Source of the DNA: Polyangium mundeleinium
Lineage (GTDB): Bacteria; Myxococcota_A; Polyangia; Polyangiales; Polyangiaceae
Length of the DNA stretch: 64,000 nucleotides
Assembly (NCBI RefSeq): GCF_028369105.1
Contig: NZ_JAQNDO010000001.1
Span: 9,766,501-9,830,500 of the forward strand
Direction of reading: 5' to 3'
In this document: positions 35,825-47,075 of the stretch, piece after piece
How the letters are laid out: every line of letters starts with the position of its first letter
Position numbering within the stretch: the stretch's first letter is position 1
Notes under the pieces: generated by a model
Told to the model about the DNA's origin: nothing
The model's database searches: none
The model's input: only the letters and a program-made list of their open reading frames with translations
Translations under genes and position numbers: made by a program

Positions 35825-37390
35825 TCAGAACTGCGGGTGCTTTTCGAGAAGCGAGACGATCTCGGCGATGACCGGATCGGCGAGCTCCGGGTCATACGCG
35901 AGGGCCGCGTCGTGCGCCGCGGTGAGGGTCTTCTTGCTCGGCCGCTTCAAGGCCTCTGCGTACATGACGATCACCTTGCCCTTCGGCAGCCCCTTCTTTT
36001 GCGCGGCGAGCAGCTCGCCGATCGTCGTCGTGACCTCCGTCGTTTGCTTGGTGTACGTGATGGGCGTGGTCCAGACGGCGCGAATCGTGACCAGGTCGCT
36101 GGGGTTGATGACCGACGCGTCGCAGGCTTCGAGGACCTGGCTGAAGATCAACGCGTCGTTGGGCGCGAGGTGCTGCGGCTCCACCTCCGGCTTTTCCGTC
36201 GCGTATTCCTCGCCGTAGAACTTGTGGATATTGAAGTACCAGGGGAGCTTGAACTCGACACTCACGCTCCGGGCCGCGATGTCCATGGTCTCGTCGAAGC
36301 GCTTGGCGAACATGTTCGCGGCCTCCTCGGCGGAATCGAGGTACACGTACGCGCCCCGGCCCTTGTCGGTCAGCGGATCCATGACCGCGTCGTTGTGCGT
36401 GAGCGCCGGGCCCGTGGCGACGCCGAGGAGGTAGATGCCCTCCTTGTCGGCATCCGCGGCCGCCATCGCAATACGAACTCCATCCGTGACGCCAACGTTC
36501 GCGCCGCCGTCGCTGATCAGGACCACGCGATTCAATCGCCCCGGCGCATAATGCTTCTGGGCGAGGTCATAGCCTGCATTCAGGCCACTCGCGAGATCCG
36601 TCCCGCCGCTCGCCGTGAGGGCATTGACGACGGAGAGGATCGCGACATCGTTCGGGCCCGTAACCACGTGATCGGCGAGCAGGACGTTGTTCGCTGCGCC
36701 CCACGTGACGATTCCCACGAGGTCGCCGGCCGCGAGCTGCGACGCAATGGCCAGAACGGCGGCCTTCGCCCGCGTGAGGCCCGGGCCCTGCATGGAGCCC
36801 GAGGTGTCGACGAGGAAGGTGATGTTCATCGGCTTTCGCGGCTGGATCGCATTGAAGGAGCGCAGGGCGACCTGGAAATAGAGCTGCGCAGGGGCATCCG
36901 CGACGGCTTCGAGCTCGGGGAAGAGGGAGAGCTGGCCTGGTGGGGCCGCGGGATACTGGATCTGGTAGTAGTTCAGGAATTCGTGCGTTCGGATCTCGCT
37001 CGGGAAAGGCTCCATGCCGAGCCGGAGCAGGTCGCGGACGTGGACCGGCGACGCCATGGAGTTCGAGTCGTCGGCCGAGACGAAAAAGGTGGCGGGCTCG
37101 GACGGATCGATGCCCATGCAGCCGACGGGCGGCGTGGCGGGGCCGTCGAACACCGCGACGAGGGTGTCGTCTGGGTGAGGCGGCGGCTGGTTGCCGCCGC
37201 CGGTCGTGCCGCCCGTGCTGCTGCCTCCCGGCTCGCCGCCAGCGCCGCCACTGCCCCCACTGGCGCCCGTGCCCGGCGACACGAAGGGCTCACCGGTCTC
37301 GTCGGCTGCGCACGCGGCGAGGCCAAGGCCGCCGATCCAGGCGGCGCAGAGCGCAGAGAAGACGAAGGAAAGAGAAGACGATCGCTTCAT
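35825..37390 (-). CDS. YfbK-like von Willebrand factor A lipoprotein
   Basis: 521 residues. Lipobox in LGLAACAAD, then a Gly/Ser/Thr-rich linker (about 38-70). A YfbK-type N-terminal region follows (FFVSADDSNSMASPVHVRDLL, EFLNYYQIQYPAAP). The VWA domain has a complete MIDAS start DTSGSM and LISDGGANVG. The C-terminal ~170 residues match the region that follows VWA in YfbK-like proteins (FGGTD-like TASGGTDLASGL, then KGLPKGKVIVMYAEAL). GGAGG lies 6 bases before ATG 37390. It should bind a divalent metal and partner proteins at the envelope; the actual partner is unknown. Confidence 0.85.
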   Translation of the reverse strand: MKRSSSLSFVFSALCAAWIGGLGLAACAADETGEPFVSPGTGASGGSGGAGGEPGGSSTGGTTGGGNQPPPHPDDTLVAVFDGPATPPVGCMGIDPSEPATFFVSADDSNSMASPVHVRDLLRLGMEPFPSEIRTHEFLNYYQIQYPAAPPGQLSLFPELEAVADAPAQLYFQVALRSFNAIQPRKPMNITFLVDTSGSMQGPGLTRAKAAVLAIASQLAAGDLVGIVTWGAANNVLLADHVVTGPNDVAILSVVNALTASGGTDLASGLNAGYDLAQKHYAPGRLNRVVLISDGGANVGVTDGVRIAMAAADADKEGIYLLGVATGPALTHNDAVMDPLTDKGRGAYVYLDSAEEAANMFAKRFDETMDIAARSVSVEFKLPWYFNIHKFYGEEYATEKPEVEPQHLAPNDALIFSQVLEACDASVINPSDLVTIRAVWTTPITYTKQTTEVTTTIGELLAAQKKGLPKGKVIVMYAEALKRPSKKTLTAAHDAALAYDPELADPVIAEIVSLLEKHPQF

Positions 37391-37631
37391 GGAAGACCTC
37401 CAGGCGAAAGGAAGCGTGGCAAGGTCCGTGCCCTCCCGCACCCGGCATCTCTGCCGCGAGGCCCCAAAAACGAGCCGCGCCCCGGCCCAAGATGACACAG
37501 ATCCAGGGAAAAAAGACAGGGCCGACGCGAAGGGCAGGGCCTCGGCGCCGGTCCTTCACGCGCGCGAATCCGCGGGCGCCGGGTCGACGGAATGGTTCGT
37601 CTTGTAAACCGGTTTTGGGGAGGCCGCTCGC

Positions 37632-40184
37632 CTACCGCGCGAGCTGCGCCGGGACCGCGAGCCGGATCGTCCCCTTGGGGACCTGGAACTCGAAGAACGC
37701 GCCTCGCCGATCCGCGATCCCCATGCGGAGGAGCCCGTCCTCCCGCACGAGCGCGTAAGGCGCGCGCGCGAGCGGCTCGTCCTTGCCGTCGGGCGCGACG
37801 AACACGAGCACGTCGTCGGTGCCCGGCGTTCGCACGGGAGGACGCGCGCAACGGTTCGCCACGGTGGCGTTGCGATCCTCGCCAGCACATCGCGCGAGCG
37901 CGCGACGCTCGGTCTCCTTGCCCGTCTGCGCCCGCGAGACGTCCCGCCAGAGCGCCTCGGCCGCCGCGAGGCGTACGGCTTCGGAACGATCCCGCTGGAG
38001 GAGGCCCATCACGAGCCCCGCCTCGCACGAGGCGCCCGCGAGGCCGAGCGAGACGACAGCGTTGGCCCGCACGTAGGGCCGCGGATCGGCGGCCGCGCGG
38101 CAGAGCGAGGTCTGTACGTCGGCCGCCGCGCCCTCGCGCGCCGCCACGCGACCAAGCGCGCCCGCCGCGTTGCCCGCGACGGCCACGTCGGGATCGGTCA
38201 CGGCACGCGTGAGCGCCGCCAAGGCGTCCTTCTTGCCGACGGCGCCGAGCGACCAGGCCGCGTTCGCGCGCACGCCGGGATCGGCGTCGCCGAGCAGCGG
38301 GACGAGCACCGACGCGGCCTCCGGATGCCCCGCGAGCGCCTCGGCGACCTTGCGCCGATCGTCGATGCCCGACGCGACGAACCCACGCAGGACCTTGCTG
38401 CTCGCTTCACCGCGCATGCGGCCGAGGCCCTCCAGCAAGGCATCCCGCGCGACGTCGGGCGACGACGGGAGGGCCGCACCGACACGCGCTGCGAGCGCCG
38501 GATCCGTCGCACGCGAGAGCGCCCCCGCGAGCGCGAGGCCAATCGCCCCGCGATCTTGCTCGGCCGCGACCTGGAGCCGCTCGAGGAGCTTCGCCGCAGC
38601 CGAGGGGCCGCCCGCCCGCGCGATCGACGCCGCGGCCGCGAGCCGCACATCCGCCGCGTCGTCGGCGATCGCGTCGAGCAGCACGGCCTCGACCTTCGGC
38701 GGCGCAGGCGCGTACGCGCCGAGCGCTTCGAGGACCGCGAGCCGGAACGAGCGGGACTTCGTGGTCGCGAGCGGCAAGAGCACGTCGTGCGCGCGCGGCG
38801 AGCCCGTGCGACCGAGGAGCCGCACGAGCTCGATCTTCTCGTCGGGCGGGGTCGCCGCGTCGAGCAGCATGGCCCGCGCCGGATCGACCGCGCGCCCGTC
38901 GGGCCGCGCCGGATCGAGCAGCTCCGAGGCTGCGCGGATGGCCTCGCGTCGCACGGTGGGATCTGCATCCGACAGGAGTTCGAGCACCGCCGGGAGCGCC
39001 TCCGACGAGCCAAGGAGCGCGAGCGCGCGGAGCCCGTGCTTGAGCGGCAAGACGCCCCGCTGCATCGCGCGCACGGTCGGCTCGAGCCCCTCCTTCGCGC
39101 CGAGCGCGCCGAGCACGAGCGCCGCGCCCGCCGCCGTGGACGGCGAGGGCGAGCCCGACAGGACCGCGACGAGCTGCGGCGCCGCGCTCTTGCCTGCCGC
39201 GACGAGCGCCTCGCGGACCGGCGAACGCGGCGCGGAAGGATCGTCCTTGGCAAGCGCGCCGATGAGCGCACGCACCGCGCTCTCCGAGCCGATGCGGCCG
39301 AGCGCCCGCAGCGCCGCGGCGCGCACCTCCCCCGCGCCCGCGCTCCCCTGCCCCGGCCTCACGCCCGGCATGGTGGTGGGCGCGAGGACCGCGTCGCTCC
39401 CCGCGTTCGCTTCGAGGAGCGGCGCAATCGCCGCCGTGGCCTCGTCCGAGCGCAGCTTGCCGAGCGCGGTGACGGCCTCGACGCGCACGTCCTGCGAGCC
39501 GTCCTGCAGGGCGATCATGAGCGCGCTCGTGGCGCGGGCGTCCCCGAGCTCGCCGAGCGCACGCGCCACAGCGCGACGCACCTCCGGCACGGCGTCCTGC
39601 ACCTTGCCGATCAGCGGGACGACGGCGCGTGGATCGGCGAGCCTGCCGAGCGCGCGCGCCACCTCGACGCGCACTTCGAGCGCGCTGTCGTCGAGGTGCC
39701 CGAGGAGCGGCGAGACCGCATCAGGCAAACCCGAGCTGCCCATGGCCGACGCCGCCGCGACGCGGACCTTCGCGTCGGGATCCCCGAGCACGCGGCCGAG
39801 CGCCACGACGCTTCGATCTGTGGGCGATGAGCGAATGACGTCACAGGCCGCGAGCCGGAGCCTCGCGTCGCCCTCGCCGAGCCAACCGATGACGAGGTCC
39901 CCCGCGCGCGACAAACGCAGCGCGATGGCCGCCTCGGCTGCGGCGAGCCGCACCTCGACGTCCGGATCACCGAGCGCACGTTGCGCGAGCGGGACGCCGA
40001 GCTCCGAGGGGAGCTCGCCGATCCGCTGCGCCGCGGCGCGCCGCTCGGAGACGTCGGGCGAGGCGAGCGAACGAGCGATGCGCTCGGGCACGTTGGGCCA
40101 GACGAACGCGTCGGCCGCTCCGCCCGAGAAGAGCGAAAGCGAGACCCCGAGCGAAAGGAGGCCGGCTCGGACGAGGCTACGCAT
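37632..40184 (-). CDS. Exported HEAT-repeat scaffold protein
   Basis: 850 residues. Signal peptide LVRAGLLSLGVSLSLFSGGAADA, then some 20 tandem HEAT/PBS-lyase-type repeats of about 31 residues (LGDPDVEVRLAAAEAAIALRL, DADPGVRANAAWSLGAVGKK). A short beta-rich tail (VLVFVAPDGKDEPLA) closes the protein. Repeats of this kind form a solenoid used for protein binding. I chose ATG 40184; an in-frame GTG at 40220 would add 12 residues ahead of the signal, and neither has a clear ribosome site. A 241-bp gap separates it from the VWA lipoprotein gene downstream. Its location and partner are unknown. Confidence 0.8.
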   Translation of the reverse strand: MRSLVRAGLLSLGVSLSLFSGGAADAFVWPNVPERIARSLASPDVSERRAAAQRIGELPSELGVPLAQRALGDPDVEVRLAAAEAAIALRLSRAGDLVIGWLGEGDARLRLAACDVIRSSPTDRSVVALGRVLGDPDAKVRVAAASAMGSSGLPDAVSPLLGHLDDSALEVRVEVARALGRLADPRAVVPLIGKVQDAVPEVRRAVARALGELGDARATSALMIALQDGSQDVRVEAVTALGKLRSDEATAAIAPLLEANAGSDAVLAPTTMPGVRPGQGSAGAGEVRAAALRALGRIGSESAVRALIGALAKDDPSAPRSPVREALVAAGKSAAPQLVAVLSGSPSPSTAAGAALVLGALGAKEGLEPTVRAMQRGVLPLKHGLRALALLGSSEALPAVLELLSDADPTVRREAIRAASELLDPARPDGRAVDPARAMLLDAATPPDEKIELVRLLGRTGSPRAHDVLLPLATTKSRSFRLAVLEALGAYAPAPPKVEAVLLDAIADDAADVRLAAAASIARAGGPSAAAKLLERLQVAAEQDRGAIGLALAGALSRATDPALAARVGAALPSSPDVARDALLEGLGRMRGEASSKVLRGFVASGIDDRRKVAEALAGHPEAASVLVPLLGDADPGVRANAAWSLGAVGKKDALAALTRAVTDPDVAVAGNAAGALGRVAAREGAAADVQTSLCRAAADPRPYVRANAVVSLGLAGASCEAGLVMGLLQRDRSEAVRLAAAEALWRDVSRAQTGKETERRALARCAGEDRNATVANRCARPPVRTPGTDDVLVFVAPDGKDEPLARAPYALVREDGLLRMGIADRRGAFFEFQVPKGTIRLAVPAQLAR

Positions 40185-40267
40185 GCGGATCGAGCGCGTG
40201 ACCGGACGCACGACGCGCACCGTACCATGTTTTGTGGGTCGAGCCGGCGCCTCGCGAAGCGCGAGGT

Positions 40268-41533
40268 TCAGGAAAGCGGAGGAGGCGGAGCACTGTTCCG
40301 CGTGGCGATGGGACGCACGCTCTCCTGTTCACGCACGGGCGTAACCACGCTGGCCGGCGGCTGCGGCTCGGCGGCGGCCGTGCGCTCCTTGGGACGGGCC
40401 TTTTCGGGCGGCGGCGCGGCCGCGCGCAGGTTGATGAGCTTGTTCAGGAGGTCGAACCAGAACGGCGCGCCGAGCGCGATCGCGATCGCCGTGAAGAGCC
40501 ATCCGCCGAAGCGACGCCCGAACCCGCCGAGCGTCGCCGGCACCGAGCGTCGATCACACGAGACCTCGGCCGTCGGCGTGCAGAAAAACGCGCGCCCCTC
40601 GGGCCAGCCCATCGGCAACGTGAGCTCGTCGAGGCCCCGCTTCACCGCGACGACGCGCTTGCGCACGAGCTCCTCGGTCTTCTTCTCGTCGACGAAGACC
40701 TCGGACGGCTTTGCGTTCGCGTTCGCCTTTTGCTCCGCCGCGACTTCTGCGGCCGTCTTCACCACGGCCGACTCCGACTTCACGCTCTCGGCCACCGCCG
40801 TCGCCACGGACTCGCGCAGTACGGCGTCGCGGTTGAGGCTGTCGAGGACGAGGAACGTATCCACGTTCAGCACGACGGCCGCGAAGAGCCCCACGGCGAC
40901 GATCAGGGTGTGCGCCGTCCGCTTGTACCAGCCGGAGACGCTGTCCATCGCGCGATCGAACCAGGCGGCGATCTGCTGGTTTGCGTCCTCGAGCGTCTTG
41001 ACGCTCGCGTCCGACACGAGCGCCGTGAGCGCGACGCGCGTATCCTCCTCGAAGTCCTTCGCCTCAGCGAGACGCTTCTTGAAATCGTCGAGGGTCACCG
41101 CGCCCTTCTTCGTCGCGCCCTCACCTCCGCCCTCGACCTTCGGCCAGAGGCTGCGGAAGAAGCCTCGGAGCGCGCGGAGCGGGATCGCGAGGATGCCGCG
41201 AAGCAGGCCCATGCGCTCCGGCCGTCGTGATTGATCCGTGCCGTCCTTCCATCCCGTGACCGTGTCGATGAGCGCGCGCGCGAAGAGGTCCGACGGGATG
41301 TACGAGGGGTCGCTGTCGTTGTCCTTCGTCAAACCGTCGATCAGCGGATGTGCGTACACCTTGTCCGTCAGCGTGCGGTCCTTGAGGAGCCGCTCGATGC
41401 CTTGCCGCAGCGTGACGGAGCGCAGCGACAGGATGCCGGAGATCGCCTCCGTGACGGCCGAGGCGATCACGCTGAGCAGCATGAAGACAAAGGAGATCCC
41501 GATCGCGACGTCGAGGATGGTCGATATGGACAC
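40268..41533 (-). CDS. Uncharacterised membrane protein
   Basis: 421 residues starting at GTG 41533, which is preceded by GAGGAGG at 5 bases. An N-terminal segment (ILDVAIGISFVFMLLSVIASAV) leads into ITEAISGILSLRSVTLRQGIERLL, a pattern I associate with a widespread family of unknown function. Two further hydrophobic segments lie near 215 and 365. A charged helical region between them (KSESAVVKTAAEVAAEQKA) may be a coiled coil. The Pro-rich tail is probably disordered. The gene lies 83 bases upstream of the HEAT gene on the same strand. Confidence 0.75.
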   Translation of the reverse strand: MSISTILDVAIGISFVFMLLSVIASAVTEAISGILSLRSVTLRQGIERLLKDRTLTDKVYAHPLIDGLTKDNDSDPSYIPSDLFARALIDTVTGWKDGTDQSRRPERMGLLRGILAIPLRALRGFFRSLWPKVEGGGEGATKKGAVTLDDFKKRLAEAKDFEEDTRVALTALVSDASVKTLEDANQQIAAWFDRAMDSVSGWYKRTAHTLIVAVGLFAAVVLNVDTFLVLDSLNRDAVLRESVATAVAESVKSESAVVKTAAEVAAEQKANANAKPSEVFVDEKKTEELVRKRVVAVKRGLDELTLPMGWPEGRAFFCTPTAEVSCDRRSVPATLGGFGRRFGGWLFTAIAIALGAPFWFDLLNKLINLRAAAPPPEKARPKERTAAAEPQPPASVVTPVREQESVRPIATRNSAPPPPLS

Positions 41534-41537
41534 GGCT

Positions 41538-41545
41538 ACCTCCTC
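41538..41545 (-). promoter_or_regulatory. Ribosome binding site fixing the GTG start at 41533
   Basis: GAGGAGGT on the minus strand, 4-5 bases before GTG 41533. It rules out the longer in-frame ATGs further upstream. Confidence 0.7.
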
Positions 41546-41731
41546 GCCGGCGGGACGCCCTGCCACGGGCCTCCCGGCGCCCCTGCCCCCCATGACCACG
41601 GACGCCGAGCCGACACGCTCATGGTCTCAGAGGATCCTCCGCCACGCAATCGATGCCAGGACAAAGAAAGGCCGCACTCGGGGGCCGCCTTCGAATCGAC
41701 CTCCTCTCGCTTGGCCAAGGACACGAAACTC

Positions 41732-42478
41732 GTGGTACGACGAGGCGTGGCCGACCATCGCGCCCGCCCCACCGTCCGCCCGCAGAGGCTCGCGCTCGGC
41801 GTCCTGGCTCGTGCTCCGATCGCGGGTACGACGAAGCCTCGCCTCTCTCCACCGCTCTCCCCCGAGGCCGCAGCGGAATTCGCGTCGGCCCTCCTCGGCG
41901 ACGCGCTGAACATGCTGGCCATCCTGCCGATGGCATATCGCGCGGTGCTCAGCGTGTCCGACGAGGAGAGCGCAGCGCTGCAAAAGCTCATGCCCGGACG
42001 ATGGCAACACGTCGTCTCGGCCGGCACGACGAGCGTGGAACAGCGGCTCGGCCACGGGCTCGCGCACCTCTTCACGTCGGGCGCCGAGGCCGCGGTGATC
42101 GTCACGACCGACGCGCCGTTCATGCCGCTCGACGAGATCTTCGAAGGCCTGCTCTGGCTCGCCGCCAAGCGAAAGCGCCTGCTGCTCGGGCCGACGGGGC
42201 CGGGCGGCCTTTACCTCCTCGGCACGACGCAACCCGAGCCCGCGCTCTTCGACGGCGTCGACTGGACGTCGCCCGGCGTGCTCGAACGCGCGACAAAACG
42301 CGCCGCGGAGCTCGGGCTGGAGACGCAGCTCCTCAAGCCGACCTACGAGATCGATACGCCCGAGGATCTCGATCGTTTCGCCCGAGATCTCTCGAGCGGC
42401 ACGGGCGGCCCGGGGATGGCCGTGCCCGCGTGCGCCGCGTTTCTGGCGCGCACGGGCATCCGCCCTTTGAATCGCTGA
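41732..42478 (+). CDS. DUF2064/TIGR04282-like nucleotidyl- or glycosyl-transferase-fold protein
   Basis: About 248 residues. The motif LALGVLARAPIAGTTKPRLSP is the signature N-terminus of DUF2064 proteins, here reading TKPRL. VIVTTDAPFMPLDEI matches the metal-binding acidic motif (TDxP). GLYLLGTTQ and YEIDTPEDLDRF complete the family pattern. Family members are related to GT-A nucleotidyltransferases and some are assigned to glycosyl transfer. The start is uncertain: GTG 41732 has AAGGA 10 bases upstream, while GTG 41747 would also preserve the domain. The gene converges on the cytidylyltransferase-like gene with a 7-base gap. Confidence 0.75.
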   Translation: MVRRGVADHRARPTVRPQRLALGVLARAPIAGTTKPRLSPPLSPEAAAEFASALLGDALNMLAILPMAYRAVLSVSDEESAALQKLMPGRWQHVVSAGTTSVEQRLGHGLAHLFTSGAEAAVIVTTDAPFMPLDEIFEGLLWLAAKRKRLLLGPTGPGGLYLLGTTQPEPALFDGVDWTSPGVLERATKRAAELGLETQLLKPTYEIDTPEDLDRFARDLSSGTGGPGMAVPACAAFLARTGIRPLNR

Positions 42479-42485
42479 ACGGGTT

Positions 42486-43304
42486 TTACTCGGCGTCCGC
42501 GGCCGAAGCGGGCTGATACCCCGCGGCCCACGAGCGGCTCACCGGCGCCACGCGATCGGAGGGACGCGGATACGTGTCGCGATCGAGCCCGTCGCCGAAC
42601 ATGCGCAAAAGGGCCTCGGCCTGCTCCAGCGCGGCCGGCGTGTCGACGTCGATCCACCGCGCGTCGCCCGCGTCGCACGCGAAAAACATCCCCTCGTCGG
42701 CGAGCGCACGCACGCCCTCCGAGAGCGAACAATCGCCCTTCGCCGTGTACACGCGATCCAGCGCTTCGACAAGCGAGGGGCCGATGCGGAACACGCCCGT
42801 GTCGAGCGCGTCGTAGGCCGCGATCTCCTTGCCGATGTCCACGATGCGCCCGCGCTCGACGCGCACCTTCGTGGCGTCGTCGAGGTCGAAGCAACGCGGG
42901 ATGTCGTAATCGACGGCGAGCGCGGCCGCGCGGCTCGGCAGGTCGAGCGCGGCGAGCCGACGCACGATCGCCGGCGCGTACAGGTGGTCGGCCATCGTGA
43001 GCAGCGTCCCCGGGATGACGTGCTCACGCGCGGCGAGCAGCGACACACCGTTCTTGCGCTCGTACTGCGTGTTGCTCACGAACGAGATCGACAGGCCGAG
43101 GGAGCTCTCGCCGAGCGCGCGGCGAATGAGCTCTTCCTTGTACCCCGTGACCACCACGACCTCGCGGATCCCCTCGGCGCGCAGCGTGCGGAGGATGCGA
43201 ACCAGAAGCGGAACCCCGGCGACCGGCTTGAGGGGCTTGGGTGCGATCTCGCCGCTCACGAGACGAGAGCCGGTACCTGCCGCGAGCACGATCGCCCGCT
43301 CCAT
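42486..43304 (-). CDS. Nucleotidyltransferase, probable CTP:L-myo-inositol-1-phosphate cytidylyltransferase (IPCT)
   Basis: 272 residues. The GT-A nucleotidyltransferase start is RAIVLAAGTGSRL, then KPLKPVAGVPLL. The distinguishing features are those of IPCT: NGVSLLAA, LLTMADHLYAP (metal/substrate Asp), DLDDATKVRVE and IGKEIAAYDALDTGVF. IPCT makes CDP-inositol from CTP and inositol-1-phosphate, for inositol phospholipids or di-myo-inositol phosphate. The gene for inositol-phosphate synthase lies divergently 697 bp away, which supports this reading over a sugar nucleotidyltransferase. ATG 43304 is chosen; ATG 43322 is possible and neither has a strong ribosome site. The fused CDP-alcohol transferase seen in some IPCTs is absent. 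Confidence 0.78.
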   Translation of the reverse strand: MERAIVLAAGTGSRLVSGEIAPKPLKPVAGVPLLVRILRTLRAEGIREVVVVTGYKEELIRRALGESSLGLSISFVSNTQYERKNGVSLLAAREHVIPGTLLTMADHLYAPAIVRRLAALDLPSRAAALAVDYDIPRCFDLDDATKVRVERGRIVDIGKEIAAYDALDTGVFRIGPSLVEALDRVYTAKGDCSLSEGVRALADEGMFFACDAGDARWIDVDTPAALEQAEALLRMFGDGLDRDTYPRPSDRVAPVSRSWAAGYQPASAADAE

Positions 43305-44001
43305 CGTTCGTTTTTCAAGCATGGAAGGTGCGTTGCCCAATCCGAAGGCGCCCCTCGTAGCACGCCTTCTACCTGCGAAACAATTCCCTTCGGGCCGCTT
43401 TCAAAACGCGGTGTTCCGGCGCCTCACAGTGTTGCAAAAGCGCTACACCCACCCGATTCCGACGCGCGGAGCCGAGCGCCATCACGACCGCGCATCCGAT
43501 GGGGATCGGTGTGCGACGCGAGGGAGACGCATCTCCATTCAAAGCAAGCCGGAGGCCAGCGGCGCCGCTACCGCGCGTTCGCACCTCACGCGTGTGGTTC
43601 CAGCAAATCGAGCTGAAACTTCGCAGCGACGTCGTTCACGCGCATGCACACGAGCGAGGTGAGGCGTGCGCGTGGCGCGACAGCCTGACGTCGTTGCCAG
43701 ACCCCGCGGCGAACGTTCGCGTCATCGCGCAAGCGAGCGTCGTGAGGCGCGCGGTCAGCCGATCCGAGCCGTGGAATCCCGCGTCCGCGACGTGACCTGC
43801 GCCGTGTCCACCCCGTTCGGGTCAGACCCCACGCGCCGTGGTCGTTCGTGTCCCCGCGGGGATCGCGCTGACACCGTGCACACGCCGCGCGGCACGTCAT
43901 GCTCCGGGGGTCGACGTTTGCAAGCGCCGCTTGAGTGTCATGCGGCGTTGGCCTAGACATGCCCCCCCGGGGCGATCGACGGGACATACGGAGGAGCGGG
44001 A
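43305..44001. other. 697-bp intergenic region, nothing recognised
   Basis: No open frame here has domain-like sequence, a ribosome site or a codon pattern like its neighbours. I saw no tRNA-like arms. The region separates two divergent inositol-related genes and must hold their promoters. The ribosome site GGAGGAG of the right-hand gene is at 43990-43996. A C-run followed by GGGG occurs near 43964-43974. Confidence 0.5.
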
Positions 44002-45305
<1,304 letters not shown>

Positions 45306-45315
<10 letters not shown>

Positions 45316-45629
45316 TCACGCGCCGACGGGGGCTCGCCCGAACGAGCCCCCGGCTCCTCCTTCGCGCCCACCAGATAGATCACGCCGAGCACCACGAACA
45401 CGAGCCCCGCCGCACGCTTGACCCAGATCGCCGGCACGTGGCGGCTCACGACCTCCCCGAGCAGCACCGCGACCGCGCTCGTCGAGACCAGCGCGAGCGC
45501 CGAGGCCGCGAAGACCACCCAGCGCGACGACCCGCTGCCGGCCAGCGTGAGCGTCGCGATCTGCGTCTTGTCGCCCATCTCCGCGAGGAAGATGGCGGCG
45601 AACGTCGAGGCGAAGAGCTTCCAGTCCAT
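45306..45629 (-). CDS. GDT1/TMEM165 (UPF0016) family membrane transporter, half-size
   Basis: 107 residues with three hydrophobic segments. The family motif EMGDKTQ is at residues about 17-23. This family moves Mn2+/Ca2+. Full-length members carry two copies of the three-helix unit; this protein has one, so it should act as a dimer. The short charged tail is probably unstructured. ATG 45629 (MDWKLFASTF). Confidence 0.85.
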
Positions 45630-45678
45630 CCGCCGATCGTGACGCGCGCGCGCGCCACGAACAAGCTCACCGCGCCTG

Positions 45679-46803
45679 CTAGCCCCGCGGCGGCGCGTAA
45701 AAATCGACGATGCGGATCGGTTCGGTCAGACGAACCCGGATGCTCTTGCGCTCTCCCCGCACATCGCCGCCGATCTGGAACGCCGTCGGCGGGTCCATCT
45801 CGATCGTGATGTCGTCGACGAAGAAATCGAACGTGTTCTCGAGGTTCTCGTACTCGCCGCGCCAGATCGTCTGGAAGTTCGATACGAAGGCCACGGGCGA
45901 GAGGTTCGTCACCCGGAGTTGCATGCGGTCCGGTCGATCCTCGGCGTACGGGAACATGCGCAGGCCGAAGCCGTAATACGGGATCGTCGCGACGCACGCG
46001 AGCTTCGCCGGCCCCTCGTAGATCACGCCGCCCTTGCGGATCGGCGCGCCGAGGATCGAGCCCTTCTCCCCCACGCGCACGGCGTCGCTGCCCGTGTTGA
46101 TCACCCGGCAGTGCGGCGTGCGGCGCACGAAGTAGCTCGGCAGCGTCTTCGTCGTCGCCGCGATCGCGTAGGACACCATGCCCGGCGCGATCCGCTTCAG
46201 CGGGCCGCGCGCGAGCAGCCCCTTCACCTGCGTGTAGTCCTTGAGCATCTGCGCATCGATGCCGAAGCCACAGAACGGCGAGAGGACGCCCTCGGCCTCG
46301 ACGAGGCGCAGCCAGCGGCTCCCCGCGTCGGCGCGCAGGCGCGAGAGGTCCACCGCGAGCCCGCGGAACCCGCCCGAGCCTTTTTCGCCCGCGCCGCTCG
46401 CGCCGAGCACCCACGCGAGCGAGTTGCCCGTGCCGAGCCGCAGCAGGCCGAAGCGCGGCATCGGCGCGCTCCTCCGCTTCGCCTCGTTCACGACGGCCGT
46501 GACGACCGACGTGAACGTCCCATCTCCGCCGCCGGTGAGGATCGTCCCGTAGCCGCGATCGACGAGGATCCGCGCGATGCCCTCGCTCTCCTCGACGCTG
46601 CGCGACACGAAGAGATCGCCGCTGTCGAGGATCTGATCGAGCGTCTCGATCACCTCGGCCGTGACGCTCTTGGCGTTGCCGTTGACCACCACGGCGATGC
46701 GCGGCAGGGCCGGCCCGCCGGACCGGGCCGCCTCCGAGGGCCGCGAGGAGGCCGCCTCGAGGTCCGTTCCAGGGGGCAGGGGCACGTCGGTGCGAGAGGC
46801 CAT
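45679..46803 (-). CDS. Diacylglycerol/sphingosine-kinase-like lipid kinase
   Basis: 374 residues. The catalytic-domain hallmarks are VVVNGNAKSV, TGGGDGTFTSVV (ATP-binding GGGDGT) and RLGTGNSLAW. The C-terminal beta-rich half (RVTNLSPVAFVSNFQTIWRG) is typical of bacterial DagK/YegS/LCB5-like enzymes. It should phosphorylate a lipid hydroxyl. ATG 46803 begins MASRTDV; no ribosome site is obvious and the frame is open upstream. It lies on the same strand as the GDT1-like gene, 49 bases upstream. Its position near inositol genes fits membrane-lipid metabolism but is not proof. Confidence 0.82.
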   Translation of the reverse strand: MASRTDVPLPPGTDLEAASSRPSEAARSGGPALPRIAVVVNGNAKSVTAEVIETLDQILDSGDLFVSRSVEESEGIARILVDRGYGTILTGGGDGTFTSVVTAVVNEAKRRSAPMPRFGLLRLGTGNSLAWVLGASGAGEKGSGGFRGLAVDLSRLRADAGSRWLRLVEAEGVLSPFCGFGIDAQMLKDYTQVKGLLARGPLKRIAPGMVSYAIAATTKTLPSYFVRRTPHCRVINTGSDAVRVGEKGSILGAPIRKGGVIYEGPAKLACVATIPYYGFGLRMFPYAEDRPDRMQLRVTNLSPVAFVSNFQTIWRGEYENLENTFDFFVDDITIEMDPPTAFQIGGDVRGERKSIRVRLTEPIRIVDFYAPPRG

Positions 46804-47075
46804 GGGCGGCGGATCTAGCACGAATGCGCCCTCTTCCCCGCCTGGCCCCTCGGCTCCCGGGGCGCCAGATCTAGCCTTGTCCGTCCGCCTGCCCGGACAC
46901 AAACTGACCATACGTCCGAAGTTTCTGGACGGACTGGCTCAAATTTTGGTAAGGCGACGGGCGTATAGCCTTCACGTGCACTTGACAGCCGTCCGGCTCG
47001 AACCGTACGGCGCGCCCCAGTTCGCGTGGCGATACGCGTGGGACGGGGATTATCGCAGAAGCGGGACGCAGCGAC

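Noticed and set aside
46982-47012. TTGACA at 46982-46987 as a promoter for the gene at 47076
   Set aside because: The sequence 17 bases downstream (GTACGG) is not -10-like.
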